64,000 bases of DNA from Mycetocola_B reblochoni (GCF_003667525.1 NZ_RCUW01000007.1:1-64000); one strand, 5' to 3'; shown: positions 23,834 through 33,590, counted from the first letter of the stretch. The notes: a model not told the origin generated them from the sequence alone. A program made the numbers and translations.

Positions 23834-25275
23834 GCTGCGATCTCCACAGCAGCCATGACGTTCTCAACCGCTGTATCGATCGTGTCCTGAGAGGTCGTGT
23901 CGACAGATGCCAGAGCCCGCAGCTGCTCGAGCGAGGGAAACCGCATCTGACGCAGGTCAGTAGCGTTCACCTGAGTGTGGCCGGAGAAGACCCGGAAGTA
24001 GTCGTCGAGCCTTGAAGAGTTCAGAAAGACCGCGAGACCGCGCGCAACGGCAAGGTCCAGTCCGGCCCCATTCTGGTGTACGTAGTTCAGCTTGTTATCG
24101 AACGCGACCGCGTCGCCCGATTGCCAGACACCAGCAGACACACGGCGGCGCTCCTCTTTAGCGGAGAAGCGCTTGATCAGAACATACGCACCAGCGGGCA
24201 CGAGGAGCTTCGAGGCGACTTCGGGAACGGTGTGGAACCATTCAGGCTTCTTCGCCCCGATGGGGTGCTTCGTTTGGCCGTTGCGAATGTGGCTGGCGTT
24301 GACCATTGGCCATGAGCCATCGATCGGTTCCTGATGCAGCATGTCCCGAGAGCGAAAGTCCACGACGCGTCCGGTCGAGACGGTCAGACCCAGATCAGCG
24401 AGCGTGTGGTGTGCGTGGCGCGTCATCCAGGCGACTGCCGCCGCGTCCTTCTCAGTCGCCGGGACGTGGATGAAGTCAGCCGTCACGACGTCGTCGTACG
24501 CGACGGAGCGGACGCTGGCCTCGTCACGATGATCGTGTGAGGTGTAGACGTGCACAGTGTCAGGCCGTCGGCCTCGAGTCACCGAAACGACAATTGCTTC
24601 CTGGAGTACGCCCGTGTCCCCGAAGACTTTCGAGCGACTCTCGAACGTGTGGATTCCATCGATACCGACCGTATCGACGAACTCGCGCCGGAAGCGGGAA
24701 TAGTAGGTGCCGTTCATCCACGAGCGCGGGGTGATCGCTACCTGCTGACCATCATTCGCAAGCAAACGGACGCCGAGCGCGAGGAACGCGGCGTAGATGT
24801 TCGGCACATCGATACTCGCGGCGCGAAGCAGGTTCTGCTGCTCGCTGCCAGTCTGAAGCTTCGCGTACGGCGGGTTCTGAATGATGACGTCGAAACGTTT
24901 GCCCGACGAGAGAGCCCACGACAGGAAGTCCTCAGCAATGAGCGTGGTCTTCACGTCGCCGAGCGCCTCGATGTCCGAGAGCGTCTCACGCAGCGCAGAT
25001 TGAAGTGTTTCGTCAACTTCGACTGCAATCACGTCAATCGGAGCGGCCGGACGCTCCGCCCGGATACGGTCGACGAGTGCAGCGGTCAGCATTCCGCTCC
25101 CTGCGCCCGGGTCAAGAATGCGAATCGTGTCGCCCTGTGGCACGCGAGGCAACCCAGCGATGATGAGCGCCGCCTGATACGGAGTGAAGTACTGTCCGAG
25201 CGCCGCTTGCTCAGATGGGTCCATCGCCGCAAGTGCGGACTTGCGGCGCGCTTCGGCGCGGTCAATCAAGCTCAT
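23830..25275 (-). CDS. N6-adenine DNA methyltransferase of the BsuBI/PstI system
   Basis: 481 residues from ATG 25275 (MSLIDRAEARRK); the open frame upstream to 25449 has unlikely composition. An SAM-binding motif ILDPGAGSGMLTAAL and catalytic NPPY (QNPPYAKLQ), in the order of gamma-class Eco57I-like adenine methylases, are present, with LGQYFTP at the start as is usual for this group. A C-terminal target-recognition region includes HTQVNATDLRQMRFPS. It protects host sites from the adjacent endonuclease. First gene of the operon, its promoter must lie in 25276-25335. The methylase-first order ensures protection before cleavage. Confidence 0.9.
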   Translation of the reverse strand: MSLIDRAEARRKSALAAMDPSEQAALGQYFTPYQAALIIAGLPRVPQGDTIRILDPGAGSGMLTAALVDRIRAERPAAPIDVIAVEVDETLQSALRETLSDIEALGDVKTTLIAEDFLSWALSSGKRFDVIIQNPPYAKLQTGSEQQNLLRAASIDVPNIYAAFLALGVRLLANDGQQVAITPRSWMNGTYYSRFRREFVDTVGIDGIHTFESRSKVFGDTGVLQEAIVVSVTRGRRPDTVHVYTSHDHRDEASVRSVAYDDVVTADFIHVPATEKDAAAVAWMTRHAHHTLADLGLTVSTGRVVDFRSRDMLHQEPIDGSWPMVNASHIRNGQTKHPIGAKKPEWFHTVPEVASKLLVPAGAYVLIKRFSAKEERRRVSAGVWQSGDAVAFDNKLNYVHQNGAGLDLAVARGLAVFLNSSRLDDYFRVFSGHTQVNATDLRQMRFPSLEQLRALASVDTTSQDTIDTAVENVMAAVEIAA

Positions 25276-25335
25276 AGGTACAGCGTACCGAGGGCCTCCG
25301 ACAGCTGAGCTGGCCACGCCGTCAGCACACTGCGG

Positions 25336-25503
25336 ATGACCAGCACGGGACCGATTCCCGTGGCCGTCACGAAGTACGACGTCCGCGACGAACTGATGCG
25401 CAGCGTGCACGCGCACGCGCGAACTCGATCGTCTACCGGCGCGCACCACTACGCAGCCATCGGAGGCGCTTCCAAGAAGATACTGCGCGACTATCTCGAC
25501 TGA
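25336..25503 (+). CDS. Possible 55-residue protein divergent from the RM-Qat operon
   Basis: ATG at 25336 to TGA at 25501-25503, with no homology I recognise. The end GGASKKILRDYLD is helix-like, and several His/Arg residues occur mid-sequence. It lies 60 bp from the methyltransferase start in the opposite direction, where controller genes of RM systems often sit, but it lacks an obvious helix-turn-helix. No strong ribosome-binding site is seen. It may be a real small gene or chance. Confidence 0.25.
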   Translation: MTSTGPIPVAVTKYDVRDELMRSVHAHARTRSSTGAHHYAAIGGASKKILRDYLD

Positions 25504-25872
25504 GCTTTAACTAGCGCAGGAGACAGAGACCGCCCACAGGCACTCGTCCCCAGCGCATGCATCGCACGGCCGAACTGCCGGCACAGTCCTTCCGTGATCA
25601 GCATGCTTCGCCGATGACGGTACCGAGCGCCAGAGTCAGATCGTCGGCCGTTCCCCGGTCGGTATCGTTCTCGATCGGCATGTTTTCAGGCACGACGATT
25701 GCTTCGTCGCCCGCGCCGACTCGCTCCACAATGCGGTCGGACAGCTACCCGGCCCCGCAGGCGGCTGATACCGCGCAGTTCGCAGTGTTCTCCGCTGCTG
25801 ACAGGCTCGATCGGGTCCGAAATCGCCGGCGGGCCGTTGTGCCCAGCCGCGCGCCGAGTGGACGATCGACAT
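25504..25872. other. Intergenic stretch, no confident gene
   Basis: On the minus strand a 47-codon open stretch bounded by stops (RIVERVGAGDEAIVVPEN ... LALGTVIGEAC, about 25614-25755) has coding-like composition but no convincing start. It could be the tail of a lost gene. Nothing else is recognisable. The ATG of the next gene is at 25873 with a weak upstream Shine-Dalgarno. Confidence 0.4.
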
Positions 25873-27315
25873 ATGGTCATTCGCGATGTCCCTCTGAACC
25901 CGGTTCAGCTTGAGGTCCTGGCATGGGTGCGTGACGGGTGCCCGAGCGGCGTGCACGAAGGCTCGTCCCATCGGATTACCGCGCGTGCCCTTCACAACAG
26001 GGGTCTCATACGGGTGTCCGGTCACGGCGGGGGCTGGACGGCGTCGATCGAGCAGGAGGGTGTGTATTACCTCGACCACGGTGAGTATCCTCCCGCGCCA
26101 GCTCCGCGCCCCGGCCCTCCTCCCCCAGCCGACCTGGCACTGCCAGAGCCGGGCGCACTCGGAGACATGCCCGCGCAGCGAACGCCGCAGAAGCGGCGTG
26201 ACCGTCCGCAGAAGCCGAGCGTGACGGAGCGCTTCATCGACGAACTCATCGACGCAGGTCCCGCGGGTGTGGAGATGCCGATGGACAAGATCCATCTCCT
26301 GCGGCGGCGTGTGGCTGACGCGGAGCGCGCTGGGCGTATTCCCGATGGGATGAGGATCGCGGTTCGGCCGTTCCGTCGCGAGGAGGAGCACGGAGCGCGT
26401 GTCCGGATGGAGCGACTCCCGAACTGGTTCGTGCTCGCACAGAGATCGCGGCGCCGCGGGGTGGTCGAGCACACGACGTCGGCCGTCGAGCTGGATGGAA
26501 GCGAGAGGTTCCAGGTCGAGGGTGCGCCGCGGGAGCGAGCGTTGCGGCTGGTGGACGCGCTGGTCGAGGGTGGGGCATCTGAGGGCGTCGCAGTGAGCGC
26601 TGCCCTCGGCGTGCGCATCGACGACGGGCGCCGCTACAACGAAGTTCACCGCGACGAGTTGGTGTTCGCGGTAGAGCCAGACGAGGTTAAGGCGTGGTTC
26701 GTGCAGAAGACGCTGCAAGTGAAGCATGAGCCCACAGTCCGGGAGCTCGCGCGTGCTCGACAGGGCTACCTCTTCCCTGATTTCGATGATGTTCCCGATG
26801 AGAACTTGACGTTCATGGTGGATGGCAGGTCCGGGATCATGTGGGCCGGATCGTGGACGGATTCAGACGAGCAGCATCTCGAGCAGATGATCCCCCGCAT
26901 CTTGGAGGAGGTCTTGTTCCGTCTCGACGCCGCGGTCGCCTTACGGGAAGCGGAACGCCGCCGCGAGGAAGCGCAGCTTCGGGCTCTGAAGGTCCGGCGA
27001 GAAGCGTGGGACCGCGCTCGTGAGGACGCGGTCGCCGCGTTCCGGCGACAGTTCTTGGTCACGCAGATGCTCGATCAGGCGGCCGCGTGGCAGCAGGCGG
27101 CGCTGCTGCAGCGGTACGCGGACGCGGTGCGCCACCAAGCACAGAGCCTAGAAGATCGGGAGAACTCCGATGCGCTGGAGTGGACGTCCCAGATCGAAGC
27201 TCATGCCGACCGCGTCAATCCACTCCCGAACTCAGCCGCGACGCCGACGCCTCCCGAACCCACGATGAAGGATCTGGAGCCGTTCATGGGCAAGCACGGA
27301 CCGTATCGCCCCTGA
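25873..27315 (+). CDS. Large hypothetical protein with N-terminal winged-helix-like region
   Basis: 480 residues from ATG 25873; the frame extends to 25699 but the first 58 codons look non-coding. Residues 1-70 (LNPVQLEVLAWVRDG ... TARALHNRGLIRVSG) resemble a winged-helix DNA-binding fold. A proline-rich linker (PAPAPRPGPPPPAD) follows, then an alpha/beta region (110-350) and a long charged coiled coil (about 385-450, rich in REAERRREEAQLRALK). The C-terminus reads DLEPFMGKHGPYRP. I do not recognise the family. It converges with the next minus-strand gene only 11 bp away; both may be accessory genes of the element whose integrase lies at 28314. Confidence 0.7.
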   Translation: MVIRDVPLNPVQLEVLAWVRDGCPSGVHEGSSHRITARALHNRGLIRVSGHGGGWTASIEQEGVYYLDHGEYPPAPAPRPGPPPPADLALPEPGALGDMPAQRTPQKRRDRPQKPSVTERFIDELIDAGPAGVEMPMDKIHLLRRRVADAERAGRIPDGMRIAVRPFRREEEHGARVRMERLPNWFVLAQRSRRRGVVEHTTSAVELDGSERFQVEGAPRERALRLVDALVEGGASEGVAVSAALGVRIDDGRRYNEVHRDELVFAVEPDEVKAWFVQKTLQVKHEPTVRELARARQGYLFPDFDDVPDENLTFMVDGRSGIMWAGSWTDSDEQHLEQMIPRILEEVLFRLDAAVALREAERRREEAQLRALKVRREAWDRAREDAVAAFRRQFLVTQMLDQAAAWQQAALLQRYADAVRHQAQSLEDRENSDALEWTSQIEAHADRVNPLPNSAATPTPPEPTMKDLEPFMGKHGPYRP

Positions 27316-27326
27316 TCCCCGGCTCA

Positions 27327-28281
27327 TCATCTCCCCCATCGGCGCGGGGCACGCTCGTACCGGACGGGAATCTCCGAGGGCTTCAACGGGCGGTCAATGA
27401 CGGGACGGAGTTTCTCGGGCGTGATGCGCTCCTCGACATGTTCGCTCTCGATGACTTCAGCGACGATGGAATGGTTGTGGGACTTGAGCTCATCCAGGAC
27501 ACGGGCGAGCAGTTCGTCCAGCCGCCGCACCTCGGCTTCAGCGGCCGCGAGGCGCTCCTGGAGTGTGATGGCGCGGTGACCGCACCAGGCCCGGAGGATC
27601 TCGTGTACGGGGCGGCCGTGTTCAAGGTAGTACGCGTACTCCCACTCCGGTGACGACGTAGTGGAGCGGTTGTCGTAGGTAACCGTGGGACGGCCGCGCT
27701 TGCTGTACTCCCGGTATTGCTTCTCGTCCTCGATCACCGCGTCCAACACGGGCATCGGGTTCACGCGACACGCGTACTCGGCGATGCGCATCGTTCCCTC
27801 CGGCGAAACGACCGTCTCTTCCTCATCGACATACGAGTCGACGCTCTCCAACAGTTCCGAGACCTGGATGCCGATTACGGTTCCGAGTGCATCAGCATCC
27901 AGGATCCTCGTCGACCATACGGAGTGATGCCAGTCCAGGGCGGCGGCCACGTCAGGGACGAGGAGGGTGAAGACCCGTTCTACAGCGTCTTCTTCGTGTT
28001 GGTTCCATGGTCTGCTGGGTGAATCGTTCCCAGTGGGCCATCCGTTCGTCGTACTCACGCACTGTGCTCCACGGTCCCCGGAGCCGCCCGGCGGGGACGT
28101 TCTCGACCGTGCCCTGATTCGGACCGTCGAGGAACTCGACGTCGTACCGGGGCGTCTTCTTGCGGTTGTCGATACTGACGATGCGCACATGCTCGGACGG
28201 CGAGAAGTCACGCAGGCGATAGATCAGCTCGTCCCCGACGTCCACGGCGTCCTCCCCCGGTAACGAGTAGCTCTCGTTCAT
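27327..28281 (-). pseudogene. Hypothetical protein gene with a +1 frameshift
   Basis: The ATG at 28281 opens a frame (MNESYSLPGEDAVDVGDELI, then HVRIVSIDNRKKTPRYDVEFLDG) with a small beta-rich domain. At about 28003-28007 the sensible frame moves by one base: dropping one G of ATGGAAC joins QQTM to NQHEEDAVERVFTLLVPD, which continues to 27327. The joined product would be about 317 residues, with a C-terminal coiled coil (LAAAEAEVRRLDELLARVLDEL). It may be a genuine frameshift or an assembly error. Function unknown. Its start lies 32 bp after the integrase pseudogene and it is probably part of the same element. Confidence 0.55.
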
Positions 28282-28313
28282 CACTGTAGGCAGTTGCGCC
28301 GACAGCCGGGCGT

Positions 28314-29466
28314 TCAGCTTGCTTTCCCGAACGCCTGCTCGAGGAAGTCGGCGGTGGCGGGGTTCACGGTTTCGTTGCGGCGGATGTAGTGCTCTCGGGT
28401 GATCGCGGGGTCGCTGTGGCCGAGGAGTTCGGAGGCGAGCTGGAGTCCTCCGATGTCGTTGATCGCTGTGGCGGCGGTGCGGCGGAAGCGGTGTGGGGTG
28501 ACGTCTTCGATGCCGGCTTGGTCCATGACGTCGCGGAGTTGACGGCGGACGTTGTTCGTCGTGTGCGGTGTCCCGACGCGAGTGGAGAACAACAGCGTCT
28601 CTGGGCCGGTGAAACGCAGGCCGCGGATCCGGGCACGGACGGCCCGCAACGCGAACCCGGGTAGCGCGACGCGACGGACTGAGCGTGCGGTCTTCGGGTG
28701 ATCCTGACGATCGTCCCGGCGATCCGGACCATCGGTACGGGTGCGTCGAGATCGAGGTCGCCGAGCCGGATCGCGAGGACTTCGCCGATGCGGGCGGATG
28801 TGCCGAGCATAACCTCGACGATCTGGCCGAGCTGCCCGTCAGGGCGGGGTCCGGCGACGATGGGGCGTTTCTCCCAGTCGCGGATCGCGGTACGGATGGC
28901 CGTGATCTCGTCCCAGGTGAACACGTCGGGCTGCGGGCGGGTCTGCGCAGGCGTGAGACGTGGTCCATCGGGTTGCGTGGCAGGATTTCGTGCCGAACGG
29001 CGAGTCCGAGGGCGAGGCGGAGAACGACGCGGGCTTGGCGGGCGCGGTTGTAGCTCTGCTTTGCGAGTTGCTTGAGGAAGTAGTCGCAACGGGCTACGCC
29101 GATCTCACGGAGCGTGACGTCCTGAAAGAACGGCAGCACGAGCGTGCGCATGTTCCGCTCGTACAGCAGCCGCGTCGTGCGGGAGAGCCGGTCTTCGAGG
29201 TCCATATCTTCGAGCCAGTAGGACACAAGCGCGGGAAAGGAACTGTCGGCACCCATCCCGGAAAACCCCGGATGGAACAGATCTCGTTCAGCCAGCTTCT
29301 TCTTCAACGCCCGGACAACAGCGGGACGCGTGTCCGCGGTGATCTGGACATGGCGACTCTTGCCGTCCCAGTCTCGGTAGCGGGTCCGCGCGAGATAACG
29401 GCCGCCGTTCGTCCGGGTGGTGGTGATCGCACCGAAAGTACCTATTGGAGTGCGTGGTCTAACCAC
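28314..29466 (-). pseudogene. Tyrosine integrase broken by two frameshifts
   Basis: Read from the GTG at 29466, the N-terminal and core-binding domains are intact (RYLARTRYRDWDGKSRHV, LYERNMRTLVLPFFQDV). The frame changes near 28955 into VFTWDEITAIRTAIRDWEK and TSARIGEVLAIRLGDLDLD (catalytic Arg), and again near 28700 into KTARSVRRVALPG, VTPHRFRRTAAT (His-x-x-Arg), LLGHSD and REHYIRR (catalytic Tyr). All catalytic residues survive, but in three frames, so no active protein can be made. It marks an older integration, now immobile, probably of the element carrying the two preceding genes. Confidence 0.85.
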
Positions 29467-29574
29467 CAGCCACCTCCGTCACTGTCGTCGTTCCCGAATG
29501 GTGCGGGGGGTCGAGCTCGCCGGAAAGTTGTACTGCGTGCATCCGTCAAGTCTGGGCTGCTCCCCCGGGCCGTT

Positions 29575-29695
29575 GCGAAGCTGGGATGCTGGCAGACGGA
29601 CACGCGCGTCGTTCTTGTAACCGCGATCGCGAGGAGTACCAGGCTCCACGATCCGAAGCGGAGGAACTTGACTACGTTCCACGGGGCGAGGCAGA
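29575..29695 (-). pseudogene. Fragment of the small membrane-protein gene found intact at 35466
   Basis: Within the otherwise empty stretch 29467-29909, the minus strand encodes LAPWNVVKFLRFGSWSLVLL followed by AIAVTRTTR. This aligns with LALWNALKLILFGPWSLVLL and the following residues of the intact gene at 35466-35801. Only the C-terminal third is recognisable and the upstream sequence is out of frame. Both copies lie on the same strand, about 5.9 kb apart, bracketing the GIY-YIG/GHKL module. The rest of the gap shows nothing coding. Confidence 0.65.
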
Positions 29696-29909
29696 GCCAA
29701 TTGCTCTAGTCCGGCTCGAGGAGTCCTCGCGCTGAAGTCGTCCGTCGACGGCGCTAATCCCTCGATCGCCAGTGCACGGCGGACGGACGAGCTCATCGCG
29801 ATGGAGGAGGGAAAAGACGGCGGGAGCTACTGTCGAGAGCGAATCGAGACGGCCGCCCGCCCGCGTGACAAGCGGCCACAATGTCAGACCTATATGAGAA
29901 CATCTCGCC

Positions 29910-30650
29910 ATGACTGAACTTGCCTACATGGTCCGTGAAGACTGGGGCCAGCACGGAACCGCCATGGTGTCGCAGAGCGCCGTGATTCGTGAGTGGCTTG
30001 GTGAAGCGCCCTATCTCTTTGCTGTGACAGATGTGAAGAAGTTCAGCTATGACGACCGGAGCGCCGATGTTGAGGCGGCCGAGTTTATTGCCCCCGCAGC
30101 AGGTGATCGCAAGGTTTTCAGCATCAGGGAGCTTTCCCGGCTCGATCGCGAGGACAAGGTCATAGACCATGCCGTCGTTGTGTTGCATCCGTTCGAGCAG
30201 CGTGAGCTTGAGACCGTGCGCCGCACTGTGGAAGCGGACTCGGTGGGAAAATTGTTCGTCTTAATCTGGTCTCGACACGACATGGTGCGGATCTGGCTCG
30301 ACGCGCTCGGGGCGACGAACCTGCACACGGGCGAGAGCGTCGCGCCTGCCGATTCCCTAATGCTGGCTGCCGCCGAGATGATGCGGAACGAGGATTACAA
30401 CGGGCTCAGTTCCAGTCGCGGTAAGGATGCTGTCGTGCAGCTCGTTCGTGCGTTCTCAGCCCAAGGGTATCCGGTGGAGCCCGCCCCCTGGCTGCGCGCC
30501 TATTTCGCGGTTGGTGGTAGCTTCCGCCACGCCGAGTCGATCGAAAAGCTTGTCAAGGAGATGAAGGCCGGCACGCGGCATCGGGTGAAGCCGCGCTACC
30601 GTGACAACATCGTCGAGATCATCCGCGAGCAGGTCATCGCGAAGCGATAG
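29910..30650 (+). CDS. Hypothetical protein, first gene of the GIY-YIG module
   Basis: 246 residues, not recognised. The N-terminal 150 residues are alpha/beta (YLFAVTDVKKFSY, HAVVVLHPFEQRELETV, KLFVLIWSRHDMVRIWLD). The C-terminal third is helical with a basic end (AGTRHRVKPRYRDN). No catalytic motif, signal peptide or membrane segment. It precedes the GIY-YIG gene by 78 bp on the same strand, so the two are probably co-transcribed. Its position in a defence island suggests a sensor or partner role, but that is inference. ATG 29910 has only a weak Shine-Dalgarno. Confidence 0.65.
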   Translation: MTELAYMVREDWGQHGTAMVSQSAVIREWLGEAPYLFAVTDVKKFSYDDRSADVEAAEFIAPAAGDRKVFSIRELSRLDREDKVIDHAVVVLHPFEQRELETVRRTVEADSVGKLFVLIWSRHDMVRIWLDALGATNLHTGESVAPADSLMLAAAEMMRNEDYNGLSSSRGKDAVVQLVRAFSAQGYPVEPAPWLRAYFAVGGSFRHAESIEKLVKEMKAGTRHRVKPRYRDNIVEIIREQVIAKR

Positions 30651-30728
30651 GTTCGCCATGAGTAGACCATCACCGCCAAATCTGACCGTATGGGCGGTCG
30701 GCGTTGAGGAAGCAGGAGCGATCCACCA

Positions 30729-31541
30729 ATGGCGCTAACTTTCGGACCGCTGCTGCTCGACGCGGGAATCGACCCAGCTCGGGCTCTCGTGATTCGCCAC
30801 GCCTTTGCGCAGGAGTCTGAGGAGAGCGGCCTGACGGGACTTCACGCGGACTCGACGCATGCGGAGATTCTCGAATACACGCGCAACCAATCCGCGGACA
30901 CGAAGCGATTCCCGGCCGTGCCGCCGGGCATGTGGGTGGTCTTCATCAAGGAAGGCGGCGACCAGGCGCGACTTTGGTCGGTCGTCGAGAACCGCGGTGA
31001 AATCGCGAACAATGGGATCATCCGAACGTTCGACGTGGTTGAGTCCGACCTAATGGCGGACCTGCGAAACCGGCTAGTGATCGGGTGGCGATCCCCCCGC
31101 ACTTGGCGAATGAACGCGACCACCGCAGCGAGCTATCCCGTCGTAGGAATTGCAGATGCCGAGCCGATCCCGTTCCCAGGTTTCGACCGGCTCGTCCTGA
31201 GTCATGCGCGGCTGCAAGCGGTGATGCGTGAGCACCGCTACGCGTCGTGGCGTACGGCGTTGGCTTCGGTCGTCGGCATATACCTCATCACCGACACTCA
31301 CGACGGGCGTCACTATGTCGGCAAGGCGGATGGTGCAGAGAGCATTCGTCAGCGCTGGAACGCGTACGCGACGAACGGTCACGGAGGGAACGTCGAACTA
31401 CGCAGGCTGGACCCGTCCAGCTTCCGGTTCTCGCTGCTGCGCGTGTTCGACCCGTCGACGCCCCCTCGGGACATCGATGCGGCTGAAAGTCACTTCAAGG
31501 ACGCTCTCGACAGTCGCAGACACGGCTTGAACCGAAACTAG
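30729..31541 (+). CDS. GIY-YIG nuclease family protein
   Basis: 270 residues. The C-terminal domain (180-270) shows GIYLIT (183-188), YVGKADG (196-202), Arg207 in SIRQRW, Glu253 in AAESHFKDAL and a terminal Asn, the catalytic set of GIY-YIG nucleases. The N-terminal 175 residues form a separate domain (WVVFIKEGGDQARLWSVVENRGE) that may bind nucleic acid or a regulator. GIY-YIG enzymes cut DNA in homing, repair and restriction. ATG 30729 follows AGGAGC by 8 bp. It converges with the GHKL ATPase-nuclease gene 27 bp away. Stand-alone function is unknown. Confidence 0.85.
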   Translation: MALTFGPLLLDAGIDPARALVIRHAFAQESEESGLTGLHADSTHAEILEYTRNQSADTKRFPAVPPGMWVVFIKEGGDQARLWSVVENRGEIANNGIIRTFDVVESDLMADLRNRLVIGWRSPRTWRMNATTAASYPVVGIADAEPIPFPGFDRLVLSHARLQAVMREHRYASWRTALASVVGIYLITDTHDGRHYVGKADGAESIRQRWNAYATNGHGGNVELRRLDPSSFRFSLLRVFDPSTPPRDIDAAESHFKDALDSRRHGLNRN

Positions 31542-31568
31542 GCATCACGTCCAACCGAACCGGCCCAG

Positions 31569-33575
31569 CTAGCTATCCCCGCCACGGGGCTCCTCGTCAG
31601 CGGCCAAATTATCCGGGACTAACTCCGAATATTCTTCACGGATGAATGCCAGGCCCTCGGCGAGCGAGGGGTCGAACTCGAGAGAACTGGTCACGAAGTC
31701 CAAGCGTCTCTTGTTCTCATCAATGATGTCCCGCCAGCGGCGCACGTACGCTCGCACGGTCGGACGGCCGGGCTTCTTGTCGGGCTCGAGGACCAGTCCA
31801 AGTTCGCGGTCGGATCCGATGATCGAGTTGTCCATAACACCGTCGTAGTCGGTGACCACGAGAATGACCTCCCACACCGAGCGATCGCTCGCGAACGCGG
31901 CGTTGTCGGCGACGACGTTGATGTAGTCCTCGATCTGGTTCCGCTCGGTGCGACCAGCAGTGATGCCCGGCGCCTTCAGCTCGATCACGAGATGACGAAT
32001 TCGGTCGTGCTCCTTTGCCTTGACGGCGAGGTGGAGATCTATTCGTCCACTCTTGCCGTCCCATCGTTTGACCGGCTCGGCCTTGCCTGTCGGCAAGCCT
32101 TCGAGCTTGAGGTGCGTACGCAGCATCTGTGTGAGCCCTCGCTCACTATTCATGAAGTGGTATTCCTCGCCGAAGATCCAGAGCTCGTGCTCGAGAATCT
32201 TGTGGAGGTGGTCGCGTTCGCCAACCTTCTTCGAGTCGTCTGGATCGAAGAGCAGGTGCTCGAGCCCGGCGAGAAACTTCGTGCGACTTGTCACGAGGTT
32301 GGCGGCTCGGATCACACCTGCGAGCGTTGTCTCACTGAGCAGCTTGGTGAGTGCCTGTCGATCTTGCTCAGTGAGGGCGACGAACTCGCTGACCAGCAGG
32401 GCCAAGTTCTCCGGATCAGTCTTCAACGCATCGCGAAGAAGGTTCAGGGTCAGCTGTGCTCCGTCCTTTCTCTTCGAGATCTGCGGCACAAGGGCACTAG
32501 ACACGATGTCGAAGACAGCTCGCTCGGCCTTGTCAGCTTCAGTCGTAGGCTCCGCCTCGTACGGGTAGATACCCTTCGACTTCCACTCGTCGATTTGATC
32601 GCGACGGCGCGAGCGACGTCGCGAGGCGAAGTGCTCGCGGACGGCAGTCTTGGTGGCTCGCCACACGGCGCCGGCCGGGTCTGGAGCCATCTCGCCGAGT
32701 CCGAGCTCCGACAGCGAGTCGACATCGAAGCCGTTCCAGGTGACGTAGGCCGAGTAGGCCGTCTGGCTCTCGAGTTCGGCCCCCGACATTTCGACGACGA
32801 ATCGCTCCGCGTCCTCACCGAAGTAGATCGCGCGATGCTTGCCCGTGCGCCATTCAATGATGCGGATTGAGAGCACAGCGTTGTGGTTGATGTCGAGCCC
32901 GACTTCGACAGTGGTGTCATCCAATATCTCATCGCTCGGGTTGAGCTTTGAGCCGTCGAAGATCACCGTCAGCGAGTCGTCGTTGAGGAGCACTGGAGCG
33001 AAGTGAGACGTGAGGGTCGCGAGAGTCGTGTCGCTGAGAAGGGAGTTGAGGCTGCGGTCTTGTTCGTTCAGAGCGGTCACGACCGTGCCGGTCGTCGTCT
33101 CGGTCGAAGGTGAAGCTTCCCAGCTGAAGGGTTCTGTCCGCTCCTTGACGCCCTCGATGACGATACGTTCGCTCTCCCCGGTCATGTTGACGCTCTCGCT
33201 CTCCCACGTCACTCGTGAGCCGAGCGCGAAGGCGCGCAGGCGACCCTCGCCGAGCTTCCCGTGCAGGCCGCGCTTGTCGTTCTTGGAGCGGCTGGCGAGT
33301 GCCTTCCATGACCCGCCAATACGCCCGAATGTGGCTTGCACCTCGTCCGACGTGATGCCGTGGCCGTCATCCTCGACGGTCACACGCTCGATGGCGTCCA
33401 TATCGGTTCGCGCCAATTGCACGCGAATAGTGTCGGCCTCGGCGTCGATGGCGTTCCAGACAAGCTCGACGACAGCGCGAACGGGATCGCGCTCGCGCGC
33501 CAGGCGCGTGACCAGATCGCCGCCTGCTGATAGTGGAAGGTCCCTCACCAGACTCACTGTAGGGCCAACGCTCAT
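31569..33575 (-). CDS. GHKL ATPase fused to a PD-(D/E)XK-like nuclease domain
   Basis: 668 residues. The N-terminal domain has the GHKL ATP-binding motifs ELVWNAIDA (37-45) and EDDGHGI (68-74), with GLHGKLGEGRLRAFA as lid. This organisation resembles Hsp90/MutL/MORC ATPases. The C-terminal domain carries RIDLHL (D513) and VIELKAP (E532, K534), a D...ExK nuclease core as in DUF4263-type domains, followed by a helical tail. ATP-driven dimer closure coupled to a nuclease is a known design in single-gene anti-phage proteins, but I cannot name an established system for this architecture. It is convergent with the GIY-YIG gene. A DNA-repair role is the main alternative. Confidence 0.8.
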   Translation of the reverse strand: MSVGPTVSLVRDLPLSAGGDLVTRLARERDPVRAVVELVWNAIDAEADTIRVQLARTDMDAIERVTVEDDGHGITSDEVQATFGRIGGSWKALASRSKNDKRGLHGKLGEGRLRAFALGSRVTWESESVNMTGESERIVIEGVKERTEPFSWEASPSTETTTGTVVTALNEQDRSLNSLLSDTTLATLTSHFAPVLLNDDSLTVIFDGSKLNPSDEILDDTTVEVGLDINHNAVLSIRIIEWRTGKHRAIYFGEDAERFVVEMSGAELESQTAYSAYVTWNGFDVDSLSELGLGEMAPDPAGAVWRATKTAVREHFASRRRSRRRDQIDEWKSKGIYPYEAEPTTEADKAERAVFDIVSSALVPQISKRKDGAQLTLNLLRDALKTDPENLALLVSEFVALTEQDRQALTKLLSETTLAGVIRAANLVTSRTKFLAGLEHLLFDPDDSKKVGERDHLHKILEHELWIFGEEYHFMNSERGLTQMLRTHLKLEGLPTGKAEPVKRWDGKSGRIDLHLAVKAKEHDRIRHLVIELKAPGITAGRTERNQIEDYINVVADNAAFASDRSVWEVILVVTDYDGVMDNSIIGSDRELGLVLEPDKKPGRPTVRAYVRRWRDIIDENKRRLDFVTSSLEFDPSLAEGLAFIREEYSELVPDNLAADEEPRGGDS

Positions 33576-33590
33576 GCTGAGCCCGTCGAC

